A stretch of DNA of 64,000 bases from assembly GCA_000526575.1 (NCBI GenBank), contig JAGI01000002.1, positions 2,217,501 through 2,281,500 on the forward strand, in the 5' to 3' direction. Of this stretch, positions 1-8,904 are shown one piece after another; positions within the stretch are counted from its first letter, which is position 1, and each line of letters opens with the position of its first letter. The notes under the pieces were generated by a model, which saw only the letters and a list, made by a program, of their open reading frames with translations, was not told the DNA's origin and did not search any database. The position numbers were made by a program, and so were the translations under genes. The DNA is from Clostridium sp. 12(A). Its GTDB lineage: Bacteria; Bacillota; Clostridia; Lachnospirales; Lachnospiraceae.

Positions 1-39
1 TTTGAAGAAGTTTTGCCGCCGTTTTCAGCGGCGAGTTAT

Positions 40-68
40 ATCATACCAAAGCATTTGACAAAAGTCAA
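40..68 (-). promoter_or_regulatory. Strong sigma-A promoter reading out of the left edge, probably an rRNA operon leader
   Basis: On the minus strand there is TTGACT (63-68), a 17-nt spacer and TATGAT (40-45), close to the housekeeping consensus with ideal spacing. Just downstream (about 14-33) is a GCCGC/GCGGC inverted repeat followed by a CTTCTTCAAA-type run. That arrangement resembles the leader upstream of 16S rRNA in Lachnospiraceae. The promoter is seen directly; the rRNA assignment is inference because the transcribed gene lies outside the window. Confidence 0.6.
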
Positions 69-189
69 CAATTATTTCAATGTTTTTTTAATAATTATTC
101 TAAGGCTGTTTTAGTAGCTAATTCTACTTATTAGAATGCAGGAACAGACTATATTTAATTGTAGGAGTGTTATCTATGGAGTATTGGAT

Positions 190-252
190 ATGAAAATACC
201 GAGTAAAGAAGATAGAATTGCAATATTAAGAACTTATGTTAATAAGCGCTGA
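190..252 (+). other. Possible 20-codon small ORF
   Basis: ATG at 190 is preceded by a GGAG at spacing 8 and opens a 20-residue basic peptide ending at TGA 250-252. It overlaps a five-codon ORF (176-193) that also has a GGAG-type site. No family is recognised. It may be a leader peptide or the stump of a decayed gene. Rest of 69-910: apart from the hexamer repeat and the terminator at 865-905, the stretch is AT-rich with no supported gene. Confidence 0.15.
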
Positions 253-320
253 AATAGTTGACCTTATAATATAGAGGAATTAGATCGTAATTTTCTATAG
301 ATATATCTTTATATTTACTT

Positions 321-462
321 AATGGCAATGGCAATGGCAATGGCAATGGCAATGGCAATGGCAATGGCAATGGCAATGGCAATGGCAATGGCAATGGCAA
401 TGGCAATGGCAATGGCAATGGCAATGGCAATGGCAATGGCAATGGCAATGGCAATGGCAATG
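321..462. repeat. Perfect hexanucleotide tandem repeat (AATGGC) x ~23.7
   Basis: 142 bp made only of AATGGC units with no interruption. Both strands are open across it because the unit is a multiple of three: (Met-Ala)n on plus from 322, (Pro-Leu)n and (Ala-Ile)n on minus. None of these has a plausible ribosome binding site or non-repetitive coding flank, so they are repeat artefacts rather than genes. Unit changes would alter spacing, not frame. Confidence 0.95.
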
Positions 463-864
463 ATATTATAAGGCACAGACCTGAAATAGGTAAAGATATA
501 ATTTTTCAATGTGTATTCAAATTGTCTATCCTTTATTATAGACAGATATAACACTGTATTGAACCTTGTCTCCTTAATCTAATAATAACGAAACAGTTAT
601 GATTAAAATAATTAACCCATGTTCTAACTAATAGACTTTATATCCTTTAGAGAATAAGCTAATAGCTTGTTCGATTAATATATGGATTGTATCTGTTGAG
701 GGCAAGTAGAAAATAGACTATGTTGTTGCTATAGGAATAGATTACCATCTGTTGATATTTGTTAAAAAACCACTGACTGTAAAACAGATATGGGAATAAA
801 GAAGATTGAAAAACGGGTATTATCAGGAGTATATAAGTAATGTTTTAAGTTAGAGCTATAATAG

Positions 865-905
865 AAAAGCCCCGGAATGTTTCTTATGACATTCCAGGGT
901 CTTTT
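865..905. terminator. Bidirectional hairpin terminator after the transglycosylase gene
   Basis: Stem CCCCGGAATGT / ACATTCCAGGG (870-899, one mismatch, 8-nt loop) flanked by AAAAG on the left and CTTTT on the right. It lies just past the stop of the minus-strand gene ending at 911 and should end that operon. Confidence 0.75.
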
Positions 906-910
906 AAGTG

Positions 911-1714
911 TTATAGTAATCCGCTCGTGGAGTTCTGAGTATTTTCCTGATTTCCTAAGCTGTGAGATGACATCTGCATGCGCATCTTCATCAACTCTAT
1001 TAGATAGAGGTAATTCGTTTTATTAGCCAGTAGTGAATTTCCATCTGCTTCAGAAGATTGTCCGGTGAGGGACGTCAAAGTCTGGAACAGTTCATTGATT
1101 TCTGTCATTCCTTGAGGGGAATAGGAATTATAATTGGAAGTTGTTTGATTCACATAATTATCTGAGGATTTTGAGTTGCTGGAAAAATATAAGGAACCGG
1201 TCTTTAAGGATTCATCATTCCCCATAAAGCCTATTACCTTTTTTACATATTCCTGAGTTTCTTTAAAAGGCGGTATCCCTCCGTATTTCTTTACATTATT
1301 ACCACCTGCATTGTAAGCTGCCAAAGTTAGTTCTACGTTACCGTTGAACCGCTCCAAATGTTCTTTTAAATATTTGGCGCCTCCCATGATATTACTTTTG
1401 GCATCATAAGGATTCGATACTCCCAAGGATTTTGCGGTTGCTGGCATCAATTGCATGATACCTGCTGCTCCCTTTTTTGAAGTTGCGGAGGGGTTGAAAT
1501 TAGATTCTACCTTGGCAACTGCCTTTAAAAGCTTTTCAGGCACTCCATATTTGTTTGCGGCTTCTTTAAAAATTTCCTCAAGATTCTGAGGGACATTTAC
1601 AATTGATTTCAATACATTTTTAAATTCATTTCCGGATTTGGATGCTGTATTGTTTGTACGTCCTACCCCTGCTCCTGTAAGGGCAGACAGTTTTAGCTGG
1701 TCGATTGTTGCCAA
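911..1714 (-). CDS. Lytic transglycosylase (SLT domain), no signal peptide
   Basis: 267 aa. Starts at a TTG at 1714, 8 nt after GGGAGG, rather than at an in-frame ATG further upstream that lacks a site. Residues ~45-150 form a Slt-type lysozyme-like domain: catalytic Glu in VESNF (E70), then GAAGIMQLMP and the AYNAGGNNV motif. Such enzymes cleave the MurNAc-GlcNAc bond of peptidoglycan with 1,6-anhydro product formation. The tail (~160-267) is Ser/Asn-rich and low complexity. No signal peptide or membrane segment is visible, so export may use the flagellar apparatus, or the protein may be linked to flagellar passage through the wall; that is inference. Last gene of a minus operon, 28 bp after the upstream wall-binding gene. 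Confidence 0.88.
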   Translation of the reverse strand: MATIDQLKLSALTGAGVGRTNNTASKSGNEFKNVLKSIVNVPQNLEEIFKEAANKYGVPEKLLKAVAKVESNFNPSATSKKGAAGIMQLMPATAKSLGVSNPYDAKSNIMGGAKYLKEHLERFNGNVELTLAAYNAGGNNVKKYGGIPPFKETQEYVKKVIGFMGNDESLKTGSLYFSSNSKSSDNYVNQTTSNYNSYSPQGMTEINELFQTLTSLTGQSSEADGNSLLANKTNYLYLIELMKMRMQMSSHSLGNQENTQNSTSGLL

Positions 1715-1742
1715 AATATATTCCTCCCGCCTTTTAAGGCAA

Positions 1743-2801
1743 TTATGAAATCCATTTTCCAGAAGCATCCACCCAGTATTGTCCTATATTCGTGTGGTAT
1801 GCCATACTTCCATCTATATGAAAATAATACCAGATTTTCGGTTGAATTTCTACCCAGCCTGTCATCATCTCTCCACCCTGGGTGTTAAGATAATACCATT
1901 TACCATCAATCTGCTGCCAGCCAGTCATTAGTTTGCCATCAGCAGGGTTTAAATAATACCACCTTTGTCCTGACTTTAACCAGCCGGTTTGACGAGTTCC
2001 ATTTCCATCGAAATAATACCAGTCGTTTAAAATCTGCTTCCAGCTGTTTCTTGGTACACCGCCATCTTCCTGCTTATAAGTATTTCCCTTCCAAGCTCCG
2101 GTGGTATCTCCTTCGTACTCCAGGATAGTATCGTCAGAAGTTACATAATCTCCTTCTTTCAAATACTTTCTGTCGTCGGCAGTAAATCCAATTGCACGTA
2201 CTTCATAGTAATAAACTGCATTCTTGTCCATAAGTTCTGAAAGATCTGCTATATTTGTCTGAACGGAAATACGTTTTTTCAGCTTATCGTCTGCATAAAG
2301 TGCTACCTGATAACCGGTGGCGAATTCTACCTTTTTCCATACAGCTTTCGTCTTCTTGCTGTCGCTCCAGCCAGCTTTCGCGGTTTGTCCTAATTTCACT
2401 ACTGGTACATAATCAACTTTAACCTCAAGAGTATTGTTATCCAAAGCTTTAGCTGAAACAAATTTGGCTCCGGTTATTTTAATCTCAGAGCGGTTATAGG
2501 ATTCTGCAAAAATCATAGTATCTGAAGTCAAAATCACACTGACTCTCTCATTAGAAGCAGCTTTCCATTTACTGATATCTCTCTTCCAAAGAGTATCCTG
2601 AATGGTAACTCCTGAGGTCGTTGTAGTAATCTCAGGCATGAGAATTTCTTCATCGCCGAATTGACTCTTAAAGGTCAGATTTAAGCTGCGGATTACAATG
2701 GATTCAGCAGCCTGAACCTTTAGAGGGGGCAGAATGACCATCATAAAGGCCAGAAGGGATAATAATATAAAATACGGTTTCATTCCTTCTTTTCTTATCA
2801 T
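1743..2801 (-). CDS. Secreted protein with C-terminal choline-binding-type wall repeats
   Basis: 352 aa from the ATG at 2801, which overlaps the upstream stop as ATGA; an alternative ATG lies at 2810. N-terminal signal peptide (basic start, hydrophobic core, cleavage near VQA-AES). A beta-rich domain of about 200 residues follows, related to the upstream gene product (GW.D...AVW motif). About residues 255-350 carry cell-wall-binding repeats (GW-x-WYY-x-DG-x-M-TGW). These repeats bind choline or other wall polymer ligands in Firmicutes. It pairs with its upstream paralogue and is followed by a lytic transglycosylase, which suggests a wall-associated role linked to motility. Exact function unknown. 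Confidence 0.85.
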   Translation of the reverse strand: MIRKEGMKPYFILLSLLAFMMVILPPLKVQAAESIVIRSLNLTFKSQFGDEEILMPEITTTTSGVTIQDTLWKRDISKWKAASNERVSVILTSDTMIFAESYNRSEIKITGAKFVSAKALDNNTLEVKVDYVPVVKLGQTAKAGWSDSKKTKAVWKKVEFATGYQVALYADDKLKKRISVQTNIADLSELMDKNAVYYYEVRAIGFTADDRKYLKEGDYVTSDDTILEYEGDTTGAWKGNTYKQEDGGVPRNSWKQILNDWYYFDGNGTRQTGWLKSGQRWYYLNPADGKLMTGWQQIDGKWYYLNTQGGEMMTGWVEIQPKIWYYFHIDGSMAYHTNIGQYWVDASGKWIS

Positions 2802-4156
2802 TGTTCCCATACTCCCTCCTCATTGATTGAATATCCGTCCACTGTGGTTTTCACTGCCATGCTTCCATCCTGGTGAAAAAATCGCCAATAGCCATCCACC
2901 TGATGCCAGCCAGTAGCCATTACTCCATCTTCTCCTGTATAATATGTCTTTTCATCCCGTGTAAAAAGACCTTTCATCATAACACCTTCAAGATTTGCTG
3001 GTATGGTATTTAAGTAATACCATCTTCCGGCCTGATTGATCCAGCCTTTCTGCATCGCTCCCTGATTGCTGAAGAAATAGGTATAGCCATCGATTACCTG
3101 CCAATTGACAGCAGCGGCTCCCTGAGGTCCCTCATGGCCGTTATCGGGATAGAAATAGTACCAGACATTATTAATCTTCTGCCAGCCAGTCAACATGGCT
3201 CCATTGGCATCTAAATAATAAATATCAGAATCTAAGATAAACCAGCCGGTTACCATCTTACCATTCTGATCAAAACGATACCATACATTATCAAGTGCCA
3301 TCCATGAATTGGTCTGAAGAGTACCGTCTTTATGGCGGTATAACCAGACGCCTGACTGTTGTTCCCAGCCACTTTTCGGCTCAGTGCTTGCTGTACCGTC
3401 CGCTTTACGGTCAGCTTCCTTGCCTGTTCCATCAGACACATCCCGGTCTCTGATGACAAGCTCATCGGATTCTACCCAGTTACTTTTTTTGCCGTTCTTT
3501 AATTCTTCCTGCTTAAACGGTATGGAGCGGATTTTATAAGAATAGGTTCCTTCTTCTGTCATGTAAGGATAAAAATTATAGGTAGTCGCCGTTACCTGCT
3601 CTTTTTTTAAGATAATTTTCTTTCCTTGATAGAGCCATACTTCGTAGGCACCGGAAGTATTATCTCCCTTGGACCAGACTGCCAAACCAAGTCTTGTGTC
3701 TTTCCAGCCCACATCTTCAGGTTCTGCATAAAGTCCTTTGATTGCTTTGGCGCGCAGTGTAACGACCAAATCGCTTCCCTGGCGCTTTGCACTGACATAG
3801 GAACCTCCATTTACTTTAATCTTGGTGGCTTCATAGGATGATTTAAAATAAGCATCAGACTCATTTGATGGGGTCAGAGTAACATTCATCTTGGGTTCCT
3901 CCCCGATTGTCATATCTTTTGAGGTGGATGTTACCCACTTTGCCTCTGTCACCTTATACTCCTTGCTTCCAGCTGTTACATAGCATTCTGCACTTGTCTT
4001 ATCAATCTGGATATCCGGCAGGCGGTCTCCCGCCTCAATATTAAGACCTACTTTAATGCTGACCGAATTAATCGCAGCCGTCGCCATTACTTTTTCTGGT
4101 ATCAAGCACAAACAAAAGGCCGTCAATATCACCATGGCCATTGTCCGCTTTTTCAT
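2798..4156 (-). CDS. Secreted choline-binding-type wall repeat protein, paralogue of the next gene
   Basis: 452 aa, start supported by AGGAG at 7-8 nt. Signal peptide ending near VMA-TAA. Residues ~27-235 are a beta-rich region shared with the downstream protein (VSAK-x-x-G/D ... L-x-V; VGWKDTRLGLAVW). Residues ~262-450 hold several aromatic/glycine wall-binding repeats. Its stop overlaps the next start (ATGA), so the two are translationally coupled. A sigma-28-type site (4206-4232) lies upstream, which would make this a flagellar-regulon wall protein; that link is inferred. Confidence 0.85.
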   Translation of the reverse strand: MKKRTMAMVILTAFCLCLIPEKVMATAAINSVSIKVGLNIEAGDRLPDIQIDKTSAECYVTAGSKEYKVTEAKWVTSTSKDMTIGEEPKMNVTLTPSNESDAYFKSSYEATKIKVNGGSYVSAKRQGSDLVVTLRAKAIKGLYAEPEDVGWKDTRLGLAVWSKGDNTSGAYEVWLYQGKKIILKKEQVTATTYNFYPYMTEEGTYSYKIRSIPFKQEELKNGKKSNWVESDELVIRDRDVSDGTGKEADRKADGTASTEPKSGWEQQSGVWLYRHKDGTLQTNSWMALDNVWYRFDQNGKMVTGWFILDSDIYYLDANGAMLTGWQKINNVWYYFYPDNGHEGPQGAAAVNWQVIDGYTYFFSNQGAMQKGWINQAGRWYYLNTIPANLEGVMMKGLFTRDEKTYYTGEDGVMATGWHQVDGYWRFFHQDGSMAVKTTVDGYSINEEGVWEQ

Positions 4157-4205
4157 CTAATCACTCCTTTTCTTTGCTGACTCAATAAATTACAGTATAT
4201 AATTC

Positions 4206-4232
4206 CTATCGTCATGTTTAGTATAAAACATA
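4206..4232 (-). promoter_or_regulatory. Candidate sigma-28 (FliA) promoter for the wall-binding/transglycosylase operon
   Basis: On the minus strand TATG (4229-4232), exactly 15 nt, then GACGATAG (4206-4213). The sigma-28 consensus is TAAA-N15-GCCGATAA. The -10 box matches well and the -35 is weak. The spacing is identical to the other candidate FliA sites in this window. Confidence 0.5.
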
Positions 4233-4247
4233 AGCCATCAACGGATA

Positions 4248-4865
4248 TTACTGTTTTTTCAGCCGCTCGGAGAGAGTGAATTTTTTAATCATAGATTCCT
4301 GATGAGGAGTCATTTCCAGGAATTGGGCACCATAGCGATAGCCTATATTCTCGCCCATTTCTGACACTTCTTTCTTCCAGATAACACAGCCCTTTAGACG
4401 GACGCAGCCGTAATTGGTGTTGATCAGGAAAGAAAAGGGCTGGTTTTCCATAAGGTTTTCTTTTGACTCAAAGCCTACGCCCCCAACACTGATATCTTTT
4501 ATCTCTGCCTGGATATGTAAAAGAGTGCCGCTTTCTCCTGAAGTTTCTATGGTTACAGGCTGCTCTATTCTGACTTTCAACGCCTGCCGCCTATCATTTT
4601 CGCTGACCATTTTCACTACCTTGCAGGTGGCACGGTAAGCAGACTGATCCGGCAGCTTTGTCATTCCGGATATCCTGCATTTGCAGGTCACAATGCCCTG
4701 TTTGCCATCATAAAATTCGATCATGGTCTCACCACTGATGTTCCAGATATCAGTTTCATTTATGACCAGCTCCATGATCTCCTTGTCACCATTCATGACT
4801 TCTACTTGCGCAAGCAATGAGCCTGCAAAAGAATAGATGCAGGCTTTTTTACATTCCATAAACAT
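4248..4865 (-). CDS. PilZ domain protein, YcgR-like c-di-GMP flagellar brake
   Basis: 205 aa from ATG 4865 (GGAGG 9 nt upstream). An N-terminal YcgR_2-type beta domain (about residues 1-88) precedes a PilZ domain (about 90-200). The c-di-GMP signature is visible: R92-R93 with Lys at position 97 in place of the usual third Arg, then D124-x-S126-x-x-G129. YcgR/DgrA proteins bind c-di-GMP and act on MotA or FliG to slow the motor. Placement inside a flagellar locus fits this. It starts 4 nt after the FlhB-like gene. The Lys substitution may lower affinity but is conservative. Confidence 0.85.
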   Translation of the reverse strand: MFMECKKACIYSFAGSLLAQVEVMNGDKEIMELVINETDIWNISGETMIEFYDGKQGIVTCKCRISGMTKLPDQSAYRATCKVVKMVSENDRRQALKVRIEQPVTIETSGESGTLLHIQAEIKDISVGGVGFESKENLMENQPFSFLINTNYGCVRLKGCVIWKKEVSEMGENIGYRYGAQFLEMTPHQESMIKKFTLSERLKKQ

Positions 4866-4869
4866 AATT

Positions 4870-5217
4870 TTATTCCTCCGTTCCAGGTGATTCAATTTCC
4901 TCTGTGTTTGAATCATCGGAGTTTTCTGTCAACAATTTTTCCTTGATGTCTGGTACATAGTCTAAAAAATATAAATAAATATCTACTATTGCCTGGTATA
5001 GCTCTTCCGGAACTTTGGCCCCCAGCTCTAGCTGAGTCAGTATCGTCGCAAGAGAATTATCCTCATATACCGGGACACCGCTTTCATTGGCGGTCTCGAT
5101 GATTCGTTCCGCCATATAACCCATTCCGGAAGCAACGATGACAGGGGCAGCATTTTTATTTTCATCGTATTTAATTGCAACTGCTTTTTTGTTTAATGTG
5201 TTTTTAAATTCTGACAT
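4870..5217 (-). CDS. FlhB C-terminal-like export switch protein (YlqH/EscU family)
   Basis: 115 aa from ATG 5217 (GGAAG upstream), overlapping the preceding gene by 14 bp. The region KKAVAIKYDENKNAAPVIVASG through GVPVYEDNSLATIL matches the cytoplasmic C-terminal part of FlhB, but the NPTH autocleavage site is absent (the turn reads ENKNAAP). The acidic tail is low complexity. Stand-alone FlhB_C-like proteins (B. subtilis YlqH type) occur beside a FliK-like partner, as here. The full-length FlhB is encoded at 32184-33245. Role in substrate switching is inferred from family. Confidence 0.8.
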   Translation of the reverse strand: MSEFKNTLNKKAVAIKYDENKNAAPVIVASGMGYMAERIIETANESGVPVYEDNSLATILTQLELGAKVPEELYQAIVDIYLYFLDYVPDIKEKLLTENSDDSNTEEIESPGTEE

Positions 5218-6625
5218 CGACTGAATTCTTCCTTTCCTGTATTTTAGGAAATACCTCCACAGGAGAATTTGGACCTCCGCCTGCCTGAACATACAGGTTA
5301 TCAATCCGTAGTTGGTGCTGCTCCAGTATGGCCTTCATCCCTTTTTGAATTGCACCCTCTGACTTTTGCATCCGCTCCGGATAATACAGCTGGAGAGATG
5401 ATGCGTCTCCGCCATAGACCAGCAACAATTTAAACTGGCCCAGCTCACGAATATCAAATTTCACGAAAATTCTGGCTACTCGTTTTATACCTGCTTGTGT
5501 GCTGCTGCCTTGTTCATCTGGATCAATCCACATTTCTGTGAATAGCTTCTTACCATTGATGTTAAAGGGAAATGCCAGATGCAGCAGAGGCATATATACA
5601 CTTTCATTGAGTATCATGGAATTCATCATATTTAAAAAGGTCTGTTTATTTTCAAGTCCGGTTCCTCCGCTTACTCCTGTGCGCAGAAAATCCAGAAACT
5701 TTTCGGACCACTCATTTTTACCCGCAGCCTGATCCATATCCACCTGATCGAGAAGACTGCTGAATTGTTCCATCGTTACGGTACCAAAATATTTGCGGAA
5801 GCCCTGATAACCGGTCAGTCTTTGAAATGCCTGTAAAACATCTTCCCTGTTTCCATTTTCATATCTGGAAATCAGAACGGTAAGCAGGGAAATCTTATCT
5901 CTTATTGTTCCCATATCATGGTTAGCTGAGATATAACGTCCTAGGAACGGCATAATTTTGTCTTTCAGCAGGGTACTGTTTTTGGAGGTATCTCCTTCCT
6001 GAGCCAACATATCCAGCTCTTTTAACATCTCCTGGATCTGTTCTCTGGTCTGCTTATAAACATAGCTTTCCATCTCCCTCAATGTACGGAAAATGTCACC
6101 AAGAATATGCTTTCCAGATGACATGTCATTAAATTTCCGAATAAAATTAAGGACGTCTGATTTTAAATCCACAGAATTCGTATCAGCCATTACCATTCTA
6201 AGCTGATCGAATAATCCACCACTGAATTTCACATTGGATTCTGCCTGCTCTTTTAAGAACGGCAGAATGTCCTCCTCGTTCATCTGGGCAGCTTTAAAAA
6301 ATGCAGCGATCCGCTCTGCAGCTTCCTGCCCCATCACTCCCCCAGTAAGCATCTCCTCTCCCTGGAAAAATATGTCGGTAAAAATCTTAGAAAGATCCGG
6401 AATATTTCGAACCATGTTGAGAAATGAACCAAAGTTCGATCTGTATTGAAATGCAAGCTGCTGCTCTCCATTTCCTCCGGCATTGGTCCGGTTATCTCCC
6501 CTTGTCACTCTGGTAGGATCTACTGGATTCTGTATCTGGGGTCCCTGACCTGCCTGGGGATTGTTTTTAATGGTTGAATTATCGTAACCAGATAGCGGTG
6601 TCGTTACTTTTAAAACATCTGCCAT
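5204..6625 (-). CDS. Hypothetical FliK-like (YlqG-type) protein
   Basis: 473 aa from ATG 6625 (GGAGG at 6 nt). N-terminus is polar and disordered, the middle is mostly helical (about 75-330), and the C-terminal ~110 residues show the alternating hydrophobic strands and final helix of a Flg_hook domain (IFVKFDIRELGQFKLLLVY ... AILEQHQLRIDNLYVQ). Together with the downstream FlhB-like protein it resembles the B. subtilis ylqG-ylqH pair. A specific role in hook-length control is not shown; FliK proper is at 43480-44718. Confidence 0.6.
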   Translation of the reverse strand: MADVLKVTTPLSGYDNSTIKNNPQAGQGPQIQNPVDPTRVTRGDNRTNAGGNGEQQLAFQYRSNFGSFLNMVRNIPDLSKIFTDIFFQGEEMLTGGVMGQEAAERIAAFFKAAQMNEEDILPFLKEQAESNVKFSGGLFDQLRMVMADTNSVDLKSDVLNFIRKFNDMSSGKHILGDIFRTLREMESYVYKQTREQIQEMLKELDMLAQEGDTSKNSTLLKDKIMPFLGRYISANHDMGTIRDKISLLTVLISRYENGNREDVLQAFQRLTGYQGFRKYFGTVTMEQFSSLLDQVDMDQAAGKNEWSEKFLDFLRTGVSGGTGLENKQTFLNMMNSMILNESVYMPLLHLAFPFNINGKKLFTEMWIDPDEQGSSTQAGIKRVARIFVKFDIRELGQFKLLLVYGGDASSLQLYYPERMQKSEGAIQKGMKAILEQHQLRIDNLYVQAGGGPNSPVEVFPKIQERKNSVDVRI

Positions 6626-6686
6626 ATTATGCCTCCATCTATGTGGTAAATCATACATTTTTTTCCAAACGTTCTTCTATTTGCTA

Positions 6687-6713
6687 TTATTTTTTAAACA
6701 ACCATACCGATAA
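6687..6713 (+). promoter_or_regulatory. Candidate sigma-28 promoter for cheA-cheW-cheR
   Basis: TTAT (6687-6690), 15 nt, ACCGATAA (6706-6713), ending 38 nt before the cheA start. The -10 differs from GCCGATAA at one position; the -35 is weak. The same TTAT-N15 arrangement precedes the yjfB-like gene. Confidence 0.5.
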
Positions 6714-6751
6714 ATAGATATATACTAATTAGACAAGGCGGTGTAAATATT

Positions 6752-8884
6752 ATGGATAACGGCATGGATAATATGCTTGATATGTATCTCTTTGAAACCA
6801 ATTCCCTTCTGGAGCAATTGGATGAACTCCTGATAGAAGCCGAAAAAGCAGGAGATTTTACGGTGGACGATGTAAACGAAATCTTTCGTATCATGCACAC
6901 CGTCAAGGGTTCCTCTGCTATGATGGAGTTTTCTTCCCTGATGCAGATTGCCCATCACATTGAAGATTTATTCTTCTTTATTCGTGAGAATGGTTTGGAT
7001 TCTCTTGACATTTCCCACAAGAGCACCCTTTTTGATTTAATGTTCCGTTCTACCGATATGCTTAGAGCAGAAGTTTCAAAGGTAGAAAACAATGAACCAC
7101 TTAGTGATAATGTCGACAATCTAACTCAGGAAATTAATAGCTTCCTGAAAAAAATCAGTAAGGATAACACACAAAAGGATGCCGAAGCCAAAAGCGAGAA
7201 GGCTCCTGAGCAAAAAAAGCCCGAAGAGCCCAAAAAGGTCTCCGCCCCTGCCGTCCAGGCCGCTAATCTAGACGAAATCCGGATGGATCTGGCTGAATGC
7301 CCAGATGACAATGCTGCCTTCTTCCTCCGCCTCTTTTTTGATGAAGGCTGTGGAATGGAAAATCTAAGAGCATTTATGCTTATAAGTGCACTGAAAGAAT
7401 CCGGATTAGAATTTAACTATTATCCGTCTGATATCGAAACAAACAGCCAGACCTGCGCAACCATCATTGAGAAAGGTTTCTTTTTGACCTTTGAATCTAA
7501 GAATGATGCAGAATCTGCGATTACCCAGGTAAGTAATTTAAATAATATCCGCTCTTATGAACTGATAGAAAATGTTCGTGTTAAAAATGCCGCCGCTGAT
7601 GAAGCTCAGGCACCAGCTGCCGCTGCTCCTGCCGTACGAGAAAGTGCTGCTGCAAGCGCTCCTGCTGCTAATTCCGGACATCAGACACCAAATAAGCAGA
7701 ATTTAATCAGTGTAAATCTGGCTAAGCTTGACAATCTTGTTGCAATTGTTGGTGAAATCGTTATCACAGAGTCTATGGTGACCTCTTCTCCTGACATCCA
7801 GAATTTAAAAAATATGGATAACTTTTTAAAGGCAACCAGACAGCTTCGCAAGCTAACAGATGATCTTCAGGATATTGTTATGTCTCTGCGCATGGTGCCG
7901 GTATCCGGTGTATTCCAGAAGATGAACCGAATTGTCAGAGATATGAAGCAAAAGCTGAAAAAGGACGTTCGCCTCACTATCGTTGGCGAGAATACCGAAG
8001 TTGATAAGTCTATTGTAGACAGCATCGGCGACCCTATTATGCATATCGTTCGTAACTCCATGGATCATGGAATCGAAGAAACCGCAGAGGAACGTATTAA
8101 AGCTGGTAAGAATCCTCAGGGAGAGATTATTCTTTCTGCCAGCCATACTACCAATGAAGTTATTATTTCTATTAAAGATGATGGTCACGGAGTAGACCCT
8201 GCCGGCGTTCTTGCAAAGGCTAAAAAGAACGGCATTCTTACAAAGCCGGAAAATGAGTACACCGAAAAGGAAATCCTTGCACTTCTTCTCGCACCTGGCT
8301 TCTCTACCAACGAAGTGGTAACGGAATATTCCGGCCGTGGTGTTGGTATGGACGTCGTTAAGAAGAATGTAGAGGCAGTAGGCGGTACTGTTACTGTTAC
8401 AAGTGAATTAGGAAAAGGAATGTGTACAACTTTAAAGATTCCTCTTACCATGGCAATTGTAGATGGTATGGAAATTGCTGTAGGCAAATCTGTATTTACC
8501 ATTCCGATTGCTAACATCCGTCAGTCCTTTAAAGTTAAGAACGAAGATGTTATTTACGATACTGAGGGGAACGAGATCATCAAATGTATGAATCAGTTCT
8601 ATCCAATTATTCGTATACATACCCTCTATAATATTAATACAGAAATCACGAATATCGAAGACGGAATCCTTGTTTGGGTAGAATCCGGTGACAAGTCCTA
8701 TTGCCTGTTTGTTGATGATCTGCTTGGGGAACAGCAGGTAGTTGTAAAACCGCTTCCAGTTTATTTAAACAGCTTTAACATTAAAAATTCAGGAATCTGC
8801 GGCTGTACTATCCTGGGTGATGGTAATATCAGCATCATTTTAGACGTTTTAAATCTGTATGCTGCAGCACACAATCAATACTAA
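6752..8884 (+). CDS. cheA: Chemotaxis histidine kinase CheA
   Basis: 710 aa. Domains in order: HPt/P1 with phospho-His H49 in HTVKGSS; an Ala/Pro/Lys linker (~150-170); a P2-like CheY-binding region (~170-280); a second Ala/Pro linker; P3 dimerisation (~315-385); HATPase with N-box NSMDHG, DDGHG and GRGVGMDVV; C-terminal CheW-like domain. It autophosphorylates on H49 and passes phosphate to CheY (37271-37630), CheB and CheV. GGCGGTG lies ~11 nt before the ATG; an in-frame ATG four codons later is an alternative. First gene of the plus-strand che operon. Confidence 0.97.
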   Translation: MDNGMDNMLDMYLFETNSLLEQLDELLIEAEKAGDFTVDDVNEIFRIMHTVKGSSAMMEFSSLMQIAHHIEDLFFFIRENGLDSLDISHKSTLFDLMFRSTDMLRAEVSKVENNEPLSDNVDNLTQEINSFLKKISKDNTQKDAEAKSEKAPEQKKPEEPKKVSAPAVQAANLDEIRMDLAECPDDNAAFFLRLFFDEGCGMENLRAFMLISALKESGLEFNYYPSDIETNSQTCATIIEKGFFLTFESKNDAESAITQVSNLNNIRSYELIENVRVKNAAADEAQAPAAAAPAVRESAAASAPAANSGHQTPNKQNLISVNLAKLDNLVAIVGEIVITESMVTSSPDIQNLKNMDNFLKATRQLRKLTDDLQDIVMSLRMVPVSGVFQKMNRIVRDMKQKLKKDVRLTIVGENTEVDKSIVDSIGDPIMHIVRNSMDHGIEETAEERIKAGKNPQGEIILSASHTTNEVIISIKDDGHGVDPAGVLAKAKKNGILTKPENEYTEKEILALLLAPGFSTNEVVTEYSGRGVGMDVVKKNVEAVGGTVTVTSELGKGMCTTLKIPLTMAIVDGMEIAVGKSVFTIPIANIRQSFKVKNEDVIYDTEGNEIIKCMNQFYPIIRIHTLYNINTEITNIEDGILVWVESGDKSYCLFVDDLLGEQQVVVKPLPVYLNSFNIKNSGICGCTILGDGNISIILDVLNLYAAAHNQY

Positions 8885-8904
8885 TTGGAATTGGAGGAAT
8901 ACAA

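Noticed and set aside
321-462. CRISPR array
   Set aside because: The unit is 6 bp with no spacers; a simple microsatellite.
239-554. Open reading frames of (Pro-Leu)n and (Ala-Ile)n on the minus strand and (Met-Ala)n on plus
   Set aside because: They consist almost only of the hexamer repeat, have no ribosome binding site and no conserved flank.
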